A program made the position numbers and the translations under genes. A stretch of 64,000 nt of DNA from Panagrolaimus kolymaensis (taxonomy: Eukaryota > Nematoda > Chromadorea > Rhabditida > Panagrolaimidae): contig JAJQJQ010000004.1 of assembly GCA_028622995.1 (NCBI GenBank), positions 7,626,001 to 7,690,000 of the forward strand, read 5' to 3'. The notes under the pieces were generated by a model, which worked only from the letters and a program-made list of their open reading frames with translations, was not told the DNA's origin and did no database searches. Shown one piece after another: positions 10,726 to 23,000 of the stretch (positions are counted from its first letter, which is position 1; each line of letters opens with the position of its first letter).

Positions 10726-11419
10726 TTTAATAAAAAAGCTTTGTTAAAAAAAGTGTAAATGTAAAAAAATTTCTTCATAAAAGTTTATCAAAAACTATCA
10801 AATTAATTGAATATCAGACTTCGATTTAAAAAAAATCTAAGCATAAGTTTTACTTTTAAGCCGACCATAAAAAAATTCGAATCTTGAAAGCTTTTATTTT
10901 TTCCATGCAGAAACAATATGCATTTTCAAGATAAAAATGTTAAAAAAAAATAAAAAGATTTCATTGAGAAAAAAAAAGTAATCCTTTTTTCTATCTTTTT
11001 TATAGAAACTTTTTTGAAAGAAAAAAATTCTACAAAAAAAAGAAAAGATAGAAAAAATGAAAGAAAAACTGACCAACTTGGAAGATAAAAAGCTTGCGAT
11101 CTCATTTCTCTATGCTTTTTTTGCTTCTGTTCCGTTCGTTGTTCGTTGCTTTCCAAAAAAGAAATTCCCATGAGACAAGGAATGCTAAAAATGAAACCAT
11201 ATTCCTCAAAAAAAAAATTGTTATCTAAAATAAAAATTTCTACAGAAAAAAGTTTCATATTTGACAGAGCTAATTTTATTTTTATATACAAAAAATTACA
11301 ATTTATTGGTTACAAGATCAAATAATTACAAAATCAATACTATTTTTTTTGTTTGTTTGTTAGAAGACAGACACATCCATTCCCTTTTTTGATAGCATTG
11401 TTGATGATGATTGAAGATG
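10726..11419. other. Gene-free AT-rich spacer
   Basis: Poly-A/T tracts and no convincing exon on either strand; presumably 3' flanks of the two convergent genes. Confidence 0.4.
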
Positions 11420-12120
11420 TTATACAGGTGCATCAGCAGGTGGAGGAGCATTAGCCATTGATTTCAAGAAACCGCCAACTTTTTTTGTCAAGCTTTTTGT
11501 TTTCTTCTTTTTTGAGTCGCTCATTTCACCATTACTTGTTCCACTTGAAGAAGATTTTGATTTATCATTAAGACTATTCTTTTTCTTTTTGGGAAATTCT
11601 TTTTTCAAAGTTTTGCGAGTCAATCGATCTTGAGTTTTACCAAATGTTTCCATTTTTAATTTACGGCGCCAGTCTCTTACTCCAAAAACAATCCTTTCGA
11701 AAAGAGCAATAACAGCCAACACAACAGCAATAATTTTGAAGATTAGACTCTAAAAATAATTATAAACTTATTATTTAATTAATTAATTTAAAGGTTTACT
11801 TCGTCTTCCAATGCCTTTACACGGATCTCGAGCTTTGCTAAATCTTGAAAAGATGGTTGAGGATTTGGTTTTGAATATGTTGAACTTGGTATGGCTTTTG
11901 CTTGAGTAGTTGCAATTAAACTTCCAGCATAACCAACATCAGATGTAACATTTTCGATAACAGCAGTTTTATCATTTGATGAAATTGATGAGAGAGAAGA
12001 ATCCTTCAAATCAGGATAATGACGTTGTGCTCTTAAACCATTGCATTCAACAACAGGAAAAAAAGATGAAAAAGCAGCAAAAAGGAATATTACTAATTTA
12101 ATTGAAGAGAAGCAGCCCAT
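11420..12120 (-). CDS. Signal-peptide/single-helix protein, unknown family
   Basis: Exons 12120-11800 and 11749-11420 (donor GTAAAC, acceptor TTTTTAG). Begins MGCFSS, then hydrophobic LVIFLFAAFSSFFPVVECNG, a likely signal peptide. A short Ser/Thr ectodomain follows with a heptad-like segment (LAKLEIRVKALEDEV), a membrane helix (LIFKIIAVVLAVIALF), and a basic cytoplasmic tail rich in KKK and SS ending in PPPADAPV. 216 residues. The start codon sits two codons after the truncated end of the upstream paralogue 3, with which it forms one open frame. Function unknown. Confidence 0.65.
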
Positions 12121-12744
12121 TTTCATAGCATAAACACCACATTTAGCAATTGTTACAGCTAACATATATTCGATGAAAATAATACAAGCTTCAGCAATGG
12201 AAAACATGTTTGCAGAAATTGAGAAATAGATTGCAGAAGCAAGCTGAAAAAGAGCACAATAAAGAGTTAGTAACATCGTTAAAGTAAATATACAGCAGGA
12301 ACTTACAGTACGTCCCAATGAAGGTATAACCGCTGCACCATCAACAATAACATCATCATTTCTTGCAACTTCAATATCATGAGCTCCAGGTGGAATTTCA
12401 ACACCATTAACATAAGTAACTCCATTGATTGTACTAACATTGATATTATTAGCACCTTGAATTGAAATTCCATTCACGTTCACAACACTGTTACCATTGC
12501 ACATTTGAATATAATTTGTATCATTTGAAGGTGGAGATGGAGGAGACGGAGGTGATGGAGGAGATGTTGTTGAAGAGCTATCAAATACCATATTAAGATT
12601 ATTTGCACCAATATTTATGCTTCTTTTACGAACACCACGATGTCTTCTTCTACGAGCATGCCAGCGTCTTCTGATATGCCTTCTTCGAACATGACATCCA
12701 GTATCAGGTCCAACATATACACCATTTCCAACAATAACGGCCAT
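12121..12744 (-). pseudogene. Four-helix membrane protein paralogue 3, truncated and fused in frame to the next gene
   Basis: Exon 12744-12307 carries an Arg-rich N-terminus (related to paralogue 1), PPS repeats and the INGVTYVNGVEIPPGAH block. After an intron, exon 2 starts at 12243 and encodes the first membrane segment, then stops matching at CGVYA (about 12127). The frame then runs straight through the MGCFSS start at 12120, so an uninterrupted transcript would make a chimera of about 403 residues. The breakpoint marks the edge of the duplicated block. Whether the chimera is expressed cannot be seen; the 75-nt first intron is also open in frame. Confidence 0.6.
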
Positions 12745-13574
12745 TCTTTGCAGGATTGAGAGAAGAGAGCTTGACAAAAAGTTGATGAAAAACTTCAAAT
12801 GATGACAACAAAAAAAAAATTGGTTTTCATTGACGTCAATTTTTGTTGGCAAAAATATGCAAATTTTCTTAGATTCCCAAGGGAACAAAAAAGCTTTTCT
12901 TTTTCCATTTTCTTTGTTTTTCTTCATTCAAAATCTATGGAAATATTTTCTGTCATCAAAAACATTTAATGACGATTTATAAAAAACTTGTATGCATCAA
13001 ACGAAAGTTTCCAAATTACTAAATATCTGCGTCGTTATTGTTTTTTTTCTGGGTTAATTTACCCGTTAATTTATTACAATTATAAATGTGACATTATTAT
13101 TTTGAAATTTAGGCTTTTTTCGTGATAGCTTTATGTCATAATTTTGTTGCAAAATTTATCACCTGCATGTTTTTTGTTTTGTTTTTTTCTTGTATTTTTT
13201 CTATCAAAAATGTAAGCTATAATTTGAGAGCAGTTTTCTTACTAAATATAAAAATATCTGCTTGGAAAGTTGAAAACTTTTTCTTTTAATACAAAAAGTT
13301 TTATTTCTAAGTTAAAATTTCTTAACTTAAAACAAAAACAATAAACGGAGTTGTTGTTGTTGGTTTTTTTTTTTTTGCGATATTATTCAATCAAACACTA
13401 TATATATTTTTTAATTCTACTGTTTTATTTACTCACAAAAATTTTTTACATACAAAATAATATAGATTAATACAAAAATTTTTCAATAAATAAAAAATTA
13501 GTTTATTAAGGATTAAAAACTTTTCTAATTACAAAACGGGAAGAATATTTTACACGGCCATCATTTGTATTTGT
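12745..13574. other. Spacer, duplicate of 4033-4876
   Basis: AT-rich, no supported gene; homologous to the spacer upstream of paralogue 2, with small indels throughout. Confidence 0.6.
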
Positions 13575-13960
13575 TTAACGTACTGAAAAAAAAGATTATT
13601 TATTTTTTCAAAGAAGGTTTTTGTGAGAAAAAAAGCTTACAGCATGCACATTGTGAAGCAAAGCAACCATTATATTTGCCACCGTTATCTTGACAAAGTT
13701 TGATACAACCAACTGGATTTGTAGTGCAATCACCTACAAAATGAATGGACATTAAAAAATGCTTTAAAAATATTTATAAATTTATTTTTACAAAAAAAAA
13801 ACTTTTAAAAATTGATTTTCTATAGTATTTTCTAAAGCTTTCCGATAACTGAATCTTTCTTACCAATATAGAATTGTTCTTGAGCTACAACACAATTAAG
13901 AATAGTTATAAGAAGAATAAAAACAAAAGCTTTAACAATAATCACTGAATTTGAAGCCAT
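13575..13960 (-). CDS. Secreted six-cysteine CS-alpha-beta-type peptide A2
   Basis: Exons 13960-13864, 13733-13641 and 13582-13575, 65 residues. Same layout as A1 with the same 8-nt last exon. Signal segment VKAFVFILLITILNCVVA; mature part keeps C-x6-C-x3-C-x9-C-x4-C-x-C with a few substitutions relative to A1 (for example EQFYIG for EVFYIG, and NGGKY for NGAKY). All six cysteines and both introns are kept, consistent with selection on the product. Confidence 0.8.
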
Positions 13961-14886
13961 ATTTATTTTTTTTGAAGAAACAAATGAATATTTATTATTT
14001 TGATTATTTTAAAACTATAAAGTATGGTTTTTCTTTTCTTTTTATCCCAAACCTTTTTATATATATACAATTTTTTAGAGGATCATAAACCGTCATCGTC
14101 GTCGTCAATTTGCATTTTAGCGTTTAGCGGAACGGAAAAAAAGGAGGTTGAAACAGAAAAAATAAAAATAAAAAAAAGAAAAGAATATTTTTGATGATTG
14201 TTGTTTACAAAAATAAAAGGATTTGTGTATTTTCAACAAAAAATAATAATGATAGAAAAACATGGATAAAGTTTTTGTGTTTTGTTTTTGTCATCAAAAT
14301 AAACCATGCATATTCGAGAGATTTGCATCCTTTTGAAATGTCATGGTTCATTGGTTCATTGAGAAGGGCTGAACGAATGGTCACGTTCACAAAATTTATA
14401 AAAATAAAAAAACTTTGAAATTTTCATGAGAAAAAAATAATAAAACAAAACGTGAGATTTATTTATTTTGGTTAATTTTGTTCTTGAAAAAAACAATAAA
14501 GGATTTATGAAAATTCGTTGGAGTAAATAAATAAAAAACCCAGAATTTGTTGCTTATGTTATTTGTTATGATTTACCAATTTCGAAAGTTTGTTTTTCAT
14601 TTACTTATCATTCATGAATTCCAGCTTAATTTTTTACCTTAGAGGAAATAATTATCAATAAATCAATTTTGATCCAAAACTTGTGCTTTTCGAGTCCAGA
14701 GCTCTTCTTTTTTTATATCACAGCTGTTTCATCAATAAATTTTTTATTTTTATAAACATTTTTTCATTGTCTTGAAAATATTTACAGATATATAAATTTT
14801 AAAAAAGCAAAAAACAAACAAAAAACAAGCGAAATGGAAAAATATGAAATAAACGAGTTTTTTCATAGAACATCTTTGAATAATAT
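13961..14886. other. Spacer containing the second 99-bp conserved block
   Basis: Duplicate of 5257-6157; the block at 14304-14402 matches 5572-5670. Otherwise AT-rich without a supported gene. Confidence 0.5.
14304..14402. other. Second copy of the conserved 99-bp block
   Basis: Appears identical to 5572-5670 and lies at a similar distance (about 340 bp) from the start codon of peptide gene A2. See that entry for features. Confidence 0.5.
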
Positions 14887-15208
14887 TTATGTGAATTTTG
14901 AAAGAAGCATTGGCAAAATTTTTACTATTTTAAAAATTATCTCAAATTTTTATTTGAAATTCATGGATAAAAAGTTACCGCATATGCATGTAATTACAAG
15001 ACATCGAATAGCTTTGGAATTCTGATTTCCACAAATACTTTGGCAGTCATGATCGTTGCTACAAGTGCCTAAAAATTGATTTATGGAAGCAAGCCACAAT
15101 AAAATATGGTTGCCTACCGTATAAATATTCTCTAGCATCAATATATTGCAAAATCATAAAAATGAAAATTAAAGCAAAAATTATTGTGAATTTATAAAAG
15201 AGAGCCAT
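14887..15208 (-). CDS. Secreted six-cysteine CS-alpha-beta-type peptide B2
   Basis: Exons 15208-15118, 15068-14979 and 14924-14887 give 72 residues with every phase consistent. Signal segment FTIIFALIFIFMILQYIDA, then REYLYGTC and the cysteine pattern C-x5-C-x3-C-x9-C-x4-C-x-C. The first intron is 49 nt with a canonical GTAGGC donor, unlike its paralogue B1. The C-terminal exon (VKILPMLL...) is hydrophobic and longer than in the A and C genes. Confidence 0.75.
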
Positions 15209-15935
15209 CATTTAAAATAGTCAGCAAATTAAAAAAATTTTCGAGTTTAAAAACAAAGCATTTTTATAGATTTTGTTATGTTTTTATGTGTGATTTATCA
15301 ATAACAAAAAATTTACCACGTTTATGCAAATCTGAATTCATTAAACACGAGTGAGAGTTTATAAAAAACAAAACAAAAATCATAACAAGAATTTATAAAA
15401 GTGGAATAACTTTTTTTTTGTAAATATAAACTTTGACATCAGTTTGAAGAAAATAAAAAAAAAGCTTTTTAGAAAAAATATAAAATATATATGCAAAAAT
15501 GGAAATACAAAATAAAATTCAATAAACTGCAATCCTTAAAAATAACAAATTCCATTATTATTCTACATAGTAAATTGGCATTTATATTTAACTTAAAATG
15601 ATGAAGAAAACTATCAACTTCGATATTGAAATCTAATTTAATTTTTTTTAATTAAAAAACTACAAGTTTCATTCTTTCTTAATCCTTTCCTATATAAGAA
15701 AAATAAAAAAGTCTTAACTTTAATTGGTTAGATATTTATTTATTTTTTTATAATTACATAGTTATAATAATTGCTTGAAAAGAATAACAATAAAAAGACT
15801 TTTCAAAAAATTTACAGAAAGTAAAACTAATATTAAAAAAAGAGATTATTTACAAAATATTTTTGACGACTAAGTTTTTCAGTAAAGCTCGAATTGGAAT
15901 TATTTGTTGTTTCATTCATTGTTGATTTTTTAATT
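15209..15935. other. Gene-free AT-rich spacer
   Basis: Duplicate of 6492-7091; nothing else recognisable. Confidence 0.5.
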
Positions 15936-16258
15936 TTAACGCTCTGAAAAAAAATTTTATTGTTGCTTTTTACGATGGTTTTTTTTTCTTAAAAAACTTA
16001 CGACATGTGCAAGTATGTAAAACGCATCCGCCAATATTGTGAGCATTCTGTTTTGTACAAGTATCTAAGCAATCAGGTCCACGTTGACATCCACCTGCTG
16101 TAATAATTATTTTCTTTTTATTTAAATTTATGCTTTTCATAAACAAAAAAGAATTATAATTAGTTTTTTTACTTACGAATTTGAAATCGTTCTTGAGCAT
16201 TTATACAAACTACAGAGATGAAAGCTAATAAAATAATTAAAACAAAAAGTTTAGACAT
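15936..16258 (-). CDS. Secreted six-cysteine CS-alpha-beta-type peptide C2
   Basis: Exons 16258-16177, 16097-16002 and 15943-15936, 61 residues. The cysteine-bearing exon is almost identical to C1; the signal segment differs at a few positions (LAFISVVCINA). Spacing C-x5-C-x3-C-x10-C-x4-C-x-C and the CTCQR end are retained. It is the outermost gene of the second cluster. Confidence 0.8.
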
Positions 16259-17343
16259 TTTTTTTGAAAGGAATAAATTTTTAGTTTGAATTCCCAATGG
16301 AAAAATAACTGATATTTGATAAATTTTTTTGAAGTTCCTTTTATATTAGGAAAAATTGGAGGAGGCATAACCAAAAATCAAAACCAAAAAAAATTAATTT
16401 GCATATTATTTTTATAAAAACACATTTTTGGATGATTAGATTTTCTTGTCCCCGGGAAAAAAACGTAGTCGATTATACTTTTTTTTATTATTTTTAGAAA
16501 CCACCCTCCATTAAGCCGGAAATGAAAATTAAAAAAATATATTAGTTTCATATACGAAAATTATATATTATTTTTAGTTAAATAAAGTCTTTGATGTCCT
16601 GATTTTTTATTGTTTTGATTTACAATATAAAAAAAATAAATAAGCTGCTGTCGCAGCAAAAACAATGAATGATGATATTTTTCTAAATTTAGACAAAACT
16701 AAAAAAAACAGTAAAGTTTTCAAATCTTTTTTTTGTTCATCCAAAATCCAAAAAAAGAGATTATAAAAGTTTTAATTCCTCGTGCATGCGCGGCGTATTA
16801 TAATTATTTTATTAACACCCTCACTTTCATATTTTTCAATGCACCAAATTTTTTTGAAAAAAACAAAATACAGATTTTTTTAGTGCACTCGCTGATATGA
16901 TTTTTAACGTTTGGATTTTTTTCTTCTTTAAAACTATTTTTTTATTGTTTTATTATAACATCGCTTTTTTTATGCACAAAACAATTTTTTGTAGAGCAAA
17001 ATACACCAATTTTTTTTTAGTATGGTTGTTATGTTTTTTTAATGATATATTTGTTTTTATGTACAACCATATCAACCTTGACTTTTTAACAATATACTTG
17101 GGAAACATTTTTTTGAAATTGTTTTCAATCGAAAAAATTTCAAAATAAAAAACCAAAGATTCTTAAAATAAATTTCACAGCAAAAATTTCAATTTTTTTT
17201 GCGCTTTGGCAATATTTTTTGCTTCAAAAATACAGTTATCAAAAATTACATTATTTTATTAAACTTAAATAAAAGTCTTACAACATTTAAAATGAAATTA
17301 CAAAAAAAAACATTTACATTTTAAAGCTTAAACAACATTTCTT
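16259..17343. other. Gene-free AT-rich spacer
   Basis: No exon supported. Contains a short GC island (GTGCATGCGCGGCG near 16780) but no recognised element. Homology to the first cluster fades just beyond 16270. Confidence 0.4.
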
Positions 17344-17694
17344 TTAATGATGGCCGCCATGTCCATGTTCATTACCGTGACCATGTCCACCGCCATCATG
17401 ATGTGGAGGAGGATGATGTTCATAACCACCGCCGTGACCGCCGCCATGTTCTCCTCCACCATGAGCATATCCATGACTTTGTTCAACGTGTCCATGTTCA
17501 TGACCATGTTGATGTTCATCATGATGAGTGTCTTGATGGCCGGAACCAAAAATTCTATAAGGAAAAAGTATTATATTTTTTAGTTGGTAAATTTAAATTT
17601 ATTTTTACCTATTCATTAATCCACCGCTATTATGGTGTTCGTCATGGTGTTCACCGTGATGAGGATCATGATGGGAATCGTGATGATGGCTCAT
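17344..17694 (-). CDS. His/Gly-rich small protein
   Basis: Exons 17694-17609 and 17554-17344 join in phase (AAT AG|A ATT) to 98 residues. About a third are histidines, in HH, HGH and HHD groups, mixed with Gly, Asp and Glu (starts MSHHHDSHHDPHHGEHHDEH, ends GHGGHH). No signal peptide. Such composition fits metal (zinc, copper, nickel) binding, or a secreted/cuticular Gly-His peptide if an upstream exon exists. Long open frames on the other strand over the same bases are codon-composition shadows. Confidence 0.7.
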
Positions 17695-18232
17695 ATTTTT
17701 TTAGAAATATAAAACTATAAAAATTAAATTTAGCGAACTTTAAGAAAAAAATATGTGTATTTTCCTTTAAAAAAATTTAGACTTTTATAAGAAATTTTAT
17801 TTTACTCCAAACAATCAAAGAAAGAGATTATTTTTTCCTTATTTGTCATTATTTGTCATCTTTGGTACGTACACAAACAAATATATATTTTGATCACTTT
17901 TTTTTATTCTCTAGAAATTTATTTCTTTAACCCCCACATGATAACATTAAAAAAAAGGTGAGGAGAATAAATAAGCGCTTTACTCATTTTGAAGAAGAGA
18001 GAAGTCAGAGAAAAAAAGTCAAAAAAAAATAGGAAGAAATTTTGTTGTTGATTCAGGCGCAAAAGAAAAAGCAATCATCGAAAAAAAATAAAGATAAGCA
18101 GGCGTGAAGAAATAAAATAGAAAAATATGGGTTTATCACTTTTGAAAATAAATAAAATGTGAACAAACAAAAAATAAAATAAAAAGTTTTAAGAGTTTCA
18201 AAATAAATTTAAATTTCATTTATTTATTTATT
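17695..18232. other. Gene-free AT-rich spacer
   Basis: No supported gene; purine-rich stretches near 17990-18130. Confidence 0.4.
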
Positions 18233-19427
18233 TTAGAAAAATGATTTATTATTTATTGGAGTTACAAAACTTGTGTGAGCACCACCAACAGCAGCAACAA
18301 CATTGGGTTGAGTTGAAGAAGATGTAATAGATTTTCGAAACATTCTCCAATACATTAATGAACAAACCGCCATGTTCACCGTGGTTAGGGTAGCACCATA
18401 TGGGCCAATATAATCAGGCATTTTGAAATAATAAAGCTGCAAAAAATAATAATTCATGAAACAAAAAAATAAAAAGAAGGATAAAATGCAAAATGTTTTA
18501 AAATTTGTTTGGTGCTTCGAAGCAAAAATTAAATATTTATCGTTTTTTCACTTTCTATGTAATTAATTAAATTGTTATATTTTGTAACTCTCAAAAAAGA
18601 AAATTACTTTTGATCGATTTTCTTCATTTTTTGTTTTGGGAGGAGCAAAGTTTTAAATTTGTGGTTTCCGTAGTTTTTGTTTTCCCTCAAAAACTTACAT
18701 GCGCAATTACTGCAGCCAAATTAGGTATAAATACAAAAATAATTGTTGAAAGAAGCATATAAAATACCACTAAATTTATCCTTCGAATCGCTGTAATAGC
18801 AGAAATTTTAATTTTCATTAAATAACCAAGAATTAAAGTTCCCAAAACATTTGCTATTGCAATAATGGATTTTATTAAAACTGTTGTTAACATAGAATCT
18901 CGATTTTTTTGACAACTAAAAACCATGCAATCTGTTTTAATCGTGGTTGGATAAAAGCTTAAAATATTTGTTGCATAATTATAAATAATAAAAAAAGTCA
19001 AATAAATAAATGTTGCAAAAAAGGCGAGAAAATTCTTTTGAAAATTAGTATATTTTGTTGGAAAAATTATTGAAAGGCAACGATCAGCGCATAAAAATAA
19101 TTCGATTAAAGGAATATAAGTTAAAACTTGAGAAGAAATTCCACCTAAAATAAATAAAATTTTTGCATTATAAATTGAATTATTTGGTCGCCAAAAAATT
19201 AACATAAATGTCGAAGCTGAAGATGCAATAAATCCAGTTAAAATAATAAAAAATATATATAAATTCATAATCGGCGAATATGGAACAAGGTGTCGATTTC
19301 GATGATGACAAATTAAAAGTAAAATAGATAAAATTGCAGCAAAAAAAGAACAAAATAAAGTTATAATATTATTGATTAATATTATCCATGGCAAAAAAAA
19401 ATTATTATTATTATTTTCTGAATTCAT
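18233..19427 (-). CDS. Seven-helix serpentine chemoreceptor 1
   Basis: Exons 19427-18699 and 18436-18233 (donor GTAAGT, acceptor TTTTTTGCAG) give 310 residues. Seven hydrophobic segments can be placed, starting at LPWIILINNIITLFC and ending at YIGPYGATLTTVNMAVCSLMYW. After helix 3 it has LFLCADRCLSIIFP, comparable to the DRY-like region of nematode receptor families. An extracellular pair of cysteines lies in TDCMVFSCQK. Closest paralogue in the window is the gene at 24834-26447, with the same last-exon position. Probably a chemosensory GPCR; class not assigned. Confidence 0.75.
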
Positions 19428-20019
19428 TTAACAAAAATTTTAAAAACTGTAAAAAATGCTTTTGAAAAAAATACTTACTTTTGTGAGAAAAAATATGCTA
19501 ACTTTTTTCTTTTTTTTCAGTGTTTAATTTTGTCTGTATTTTATTGATGCTGCTTCTCTAACCCAGACGGAAACCAATTATCCATAATTATTATACAAAA
19601 TTAAAAATAAGTGGAATGAGAATTAAATTTGTCAAAAAAAAAAACGAATATAAAAGTTTGTAACAACGATGTCTATGTTTTTTTTGTGACAGACTTTGAA
19701 CTTCGAAATGCTTATTTTCAATCACGTCAAACACAAATTGTTAGTTAAATGTTGTTCGATCGGAAAAAGTAATGCAGATAAAAAAAGCAATCAACAAATG
19801 CAAAATAAAACAATCCAACATGCATTGCATTTTTTTGTTTTGTTTTCTTCTTGATTCATAAAATGCATATAAAAAAGAAGAAATGGATGAGTAAAAAATT
19901 ATAAATGCAACACAAAAATCAACATCGCGCTTATTCGAAGAAGAAAAAGCAATCAACAAATGCAAAAAAAGAATCCAAATTTATTCATTCATACATATAT
20001 ACATACATTTAATTACAAA
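19428..20019. other. Gene-free spacer
   Basis: AT-rich. Contains a repeated stretch (AAAGCAATCAACAAATGCAAAA near 19785 and 19947) but no exon. Confidence 0.4.
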
Positions 20020-23000
20020 CTAAATATTTCTAATGTTACATAAAGACGACGATGACAAATTACTTGATGATGGGAAGAAAATAGTTTTGACACTAAAAAA
20101 CAACAAAAGTTTTATTAATTAGCTCAAATTTTTCGAAAATTACTCACCATTTGAATATTACATCAATCAATAATGTTACAATAGGAACAAAGAGGAATCC
20201 AAACCAAAATATTGGGCTTGTCATTAAAATCCATGCCATTCCATTCATTTCAGCTCCAATTTGAAACCATGACCATAATTGAGAATATATAATCATAAAG
20301 ATAAACCATGAAATCATTGAAGCAATACAAGATAAAATTAATTGAAATGTCCATTCATTTGCTTCAATAAAAGCTTTCAAACACAGTGTTGCAATAGCAT
20401 ACTGAAAAAAGGTAAGTTAGAAAAATCCATATATATGTTTGTTTTTTACCGCATAAGTCGAACATCCAATTGTTAGCCATCCACATTCTTGATTAGAATC
20501 CAATAGAACTGAATGACCCAAAATAAAATAAGTTAGAAAGAATAAAATCAGTGAATGCCATATTGATTGAATGAGCCATAAACCGAATATACGATTGGAA
20601 AAAGAATTTTCTTGAAGAATTCGATATAGTTGAGGATATTTAAGAATTGTTTTAGATTCTATTGGTCGATCAAAGAGCCCAAGCATGATAGGTGGAAATG
20701 CAGTGAATATAACATTGAATGCAGCAATCATCCATCTAAAAAACAATCATTGTTCATAAAATCCAAAAAAGTAGCAAACTTACCGATCAAAGAAAGTTTT
20801 TTCTGAGAATCCAGAAAATAATGCAAACCATAATTGAATGATAGTAAAGCAGATATTCTTGTAAAAACTATAAAGAATAACTTTCACAGTTCGATCATGA
20901 TTGAATGCTCCATGAACAAGAAGTAAACGACGAAGAAAATGAAATTGTGCAATGGAGTAATCACTTGATGAAGCAGCTTGAAGACCTTCTTGACCAATAA
21001 TTCCAACTCCGACATTTGCAGCTTGAATCATCGCCACATCATTTGCGCCATCACCAATTGATAAAACTACTGCTTTTGAAGCTTTTCGAACCATTTCAAC
21101 GATTTCAGCTTTTTGTGATGGTGTTAAACGATAGCACACGACCGTTGTGGCTTGTAACATAACTTCTTTGACAAAATTTTCATGCTCCGACGAAATGACA
21201 TCTTTGACAACATCGCCACTTATAGCTAAACTGAAGTTAGTTTCTTCTGGAGGTTGAATTGTAAGGATATCATCTTCGTGTTGAATAACATATAAACGAG
21301 TTTCGGAATCAATAAGAGAACTTGATTGAGCGATATTTATTGCAGTTTCTTTTTTATCACCAGTTAGCATCCAAACTTTGATATCTGCTTCTTTCATTGC
21401 CATAATCGTTTCAGGTACATACTAAAAAATGGGAAATGATGATAAAAAGCAACAACATAGAAACTAACATCTTGAAGTTTGTCTTCGATTGCAGTTGCAC
21501 CAAGAAAAGTAAAATCTTTTTCAATTTCGTCTTCCAAATTTGCTATCAATTCTTCATCATTTGGCACATCTGTAACAGCTTTGGAATATCGTTTTTCCCA
21601 TGATTTGTAAAAGTCATAATCCAATGAGCGATAAGCAAAGCAAAGAGTTCGGTAACCGTTCTCGGAATATTCAGACAAATGTTGTTCAACTTCCTTTAGT
21701 TCATCTTCTTGATCTTCTTTGACGAGTGCTAACATTACATTATCCTAAAAAATGTAAGGAGATTAATGGAAAAATGCAAATCAAAGCTTACAGCTCCTTT
21801 AGTGTATAAAACATAGTTACCATCATCGTCATGAACAATAACACTTGAGCGCTTTCGATCACTGTTGAAATGAATGGTGTAATCAATGTAATATTTGTAA
21901 TTCTCACCCAGCTTCTTGATAACAACAAATTCAGGTGTTCTTGTTTGAAACACAATTCCAAGTTCAGCAGCACTTCGAACTATGGCAGTTTCATCGGGCG
22001 AAGATCCATGATACTCGATTCTTCCATCAATATTCATTTTAGGTACAATTGTATGACAAACAGCCATGAGCGTGAGAAAGTGATTGATAAGGCACGACTA
22101 AAAAGTGGATTAATAAATTAGTAGTTTGTTACAGAAAGAAAAAACTTGCATTTTCATTTTTGTAATCATGAATAATTCTAAAATCTCGAAATGAGTCATC
22201 TTCATCGTTACCATAGTTTATTCCTTGAACCGAGCATCGTTTGAGTTTCATGAAATTTCTTGTTAAAGTTCCAGTTTTATCAGTCATGATGTATTGTACG
22301 AGACCAAGTTCTTCATTGAGATTTGAAGTTCGAGCCGTTGCAGATGTATCCGATTCTTCGTCGTACATTTTATTATCCTAAAACCAAGCGTAAAGTAAAG
22401 TAAAAAGTAAGAAAGCTGTGGCTTACCCGACTAATAAAGAAAGCTTGAAAGAATCGAACCAATTCGAGCGTTACTTGCAAACTGATAGGAATCAAATTGT
22501 GATAAAGAAGAAAAAATGTAAGAACATTCCATCCATAATTCGTTTCAATATTGTTTCCACGAAACCATACATTGTTGAGATAATACTTGTTATAGATCGT
22601 AGCAATTCCGCCACAAATTACAGAAAGTATTACTAAGACGACGAACAAAAAAAGGATTCGATAATTTGTGATGGTGTTGATTGTGGACGATTTCAATGGA
22701 GCCGTTTTGGAATTTCTTAAAAGTTTTGCATCATGTCCAGTGTAAACTACGGCGCCATAAATCCATGCAGTATTCTTCAATTTTGCTCCACGCAATAGCA
22801 ATTCATTGGATTTGAGAACATATCTTCGATTATCAATGGTTAAGGTTCCAGAAAAATTTGTTAAATCTTTGTTTGGTCCTTCACATTTTATTTCAGCATT
22901 CATTTCTTCAAGTTTCTCGATGGTGTTATAGTGAATCGACCCAATAGGAGCATGACGAATTTTGAGATTAGTTTCTCCATCAAGGTTTGAAGTTACAATA

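Noticed and set aside
12745..12927. Upstream extension of the paralogue 3 frame to an earlier ATG
   Set aside because: The extension is poly-Lys/Phe, is not shared by the other paralogues, and overlaps a conserved non-coding leader; the ATG at 12744 matches paralogue 1.
13550..13582. 33-nt last exon for peptide A2
   Set aside because: Phase counting shows the stop is reached after 8 nt; the longer reading is out of frame.
17347..17720. Long plus-strand frames over the His-rich gene
   Set aside because: They are shadows of CAT/CAC repeats on the minus strand; only the minus frame has start, splice sites and a consistent phase.
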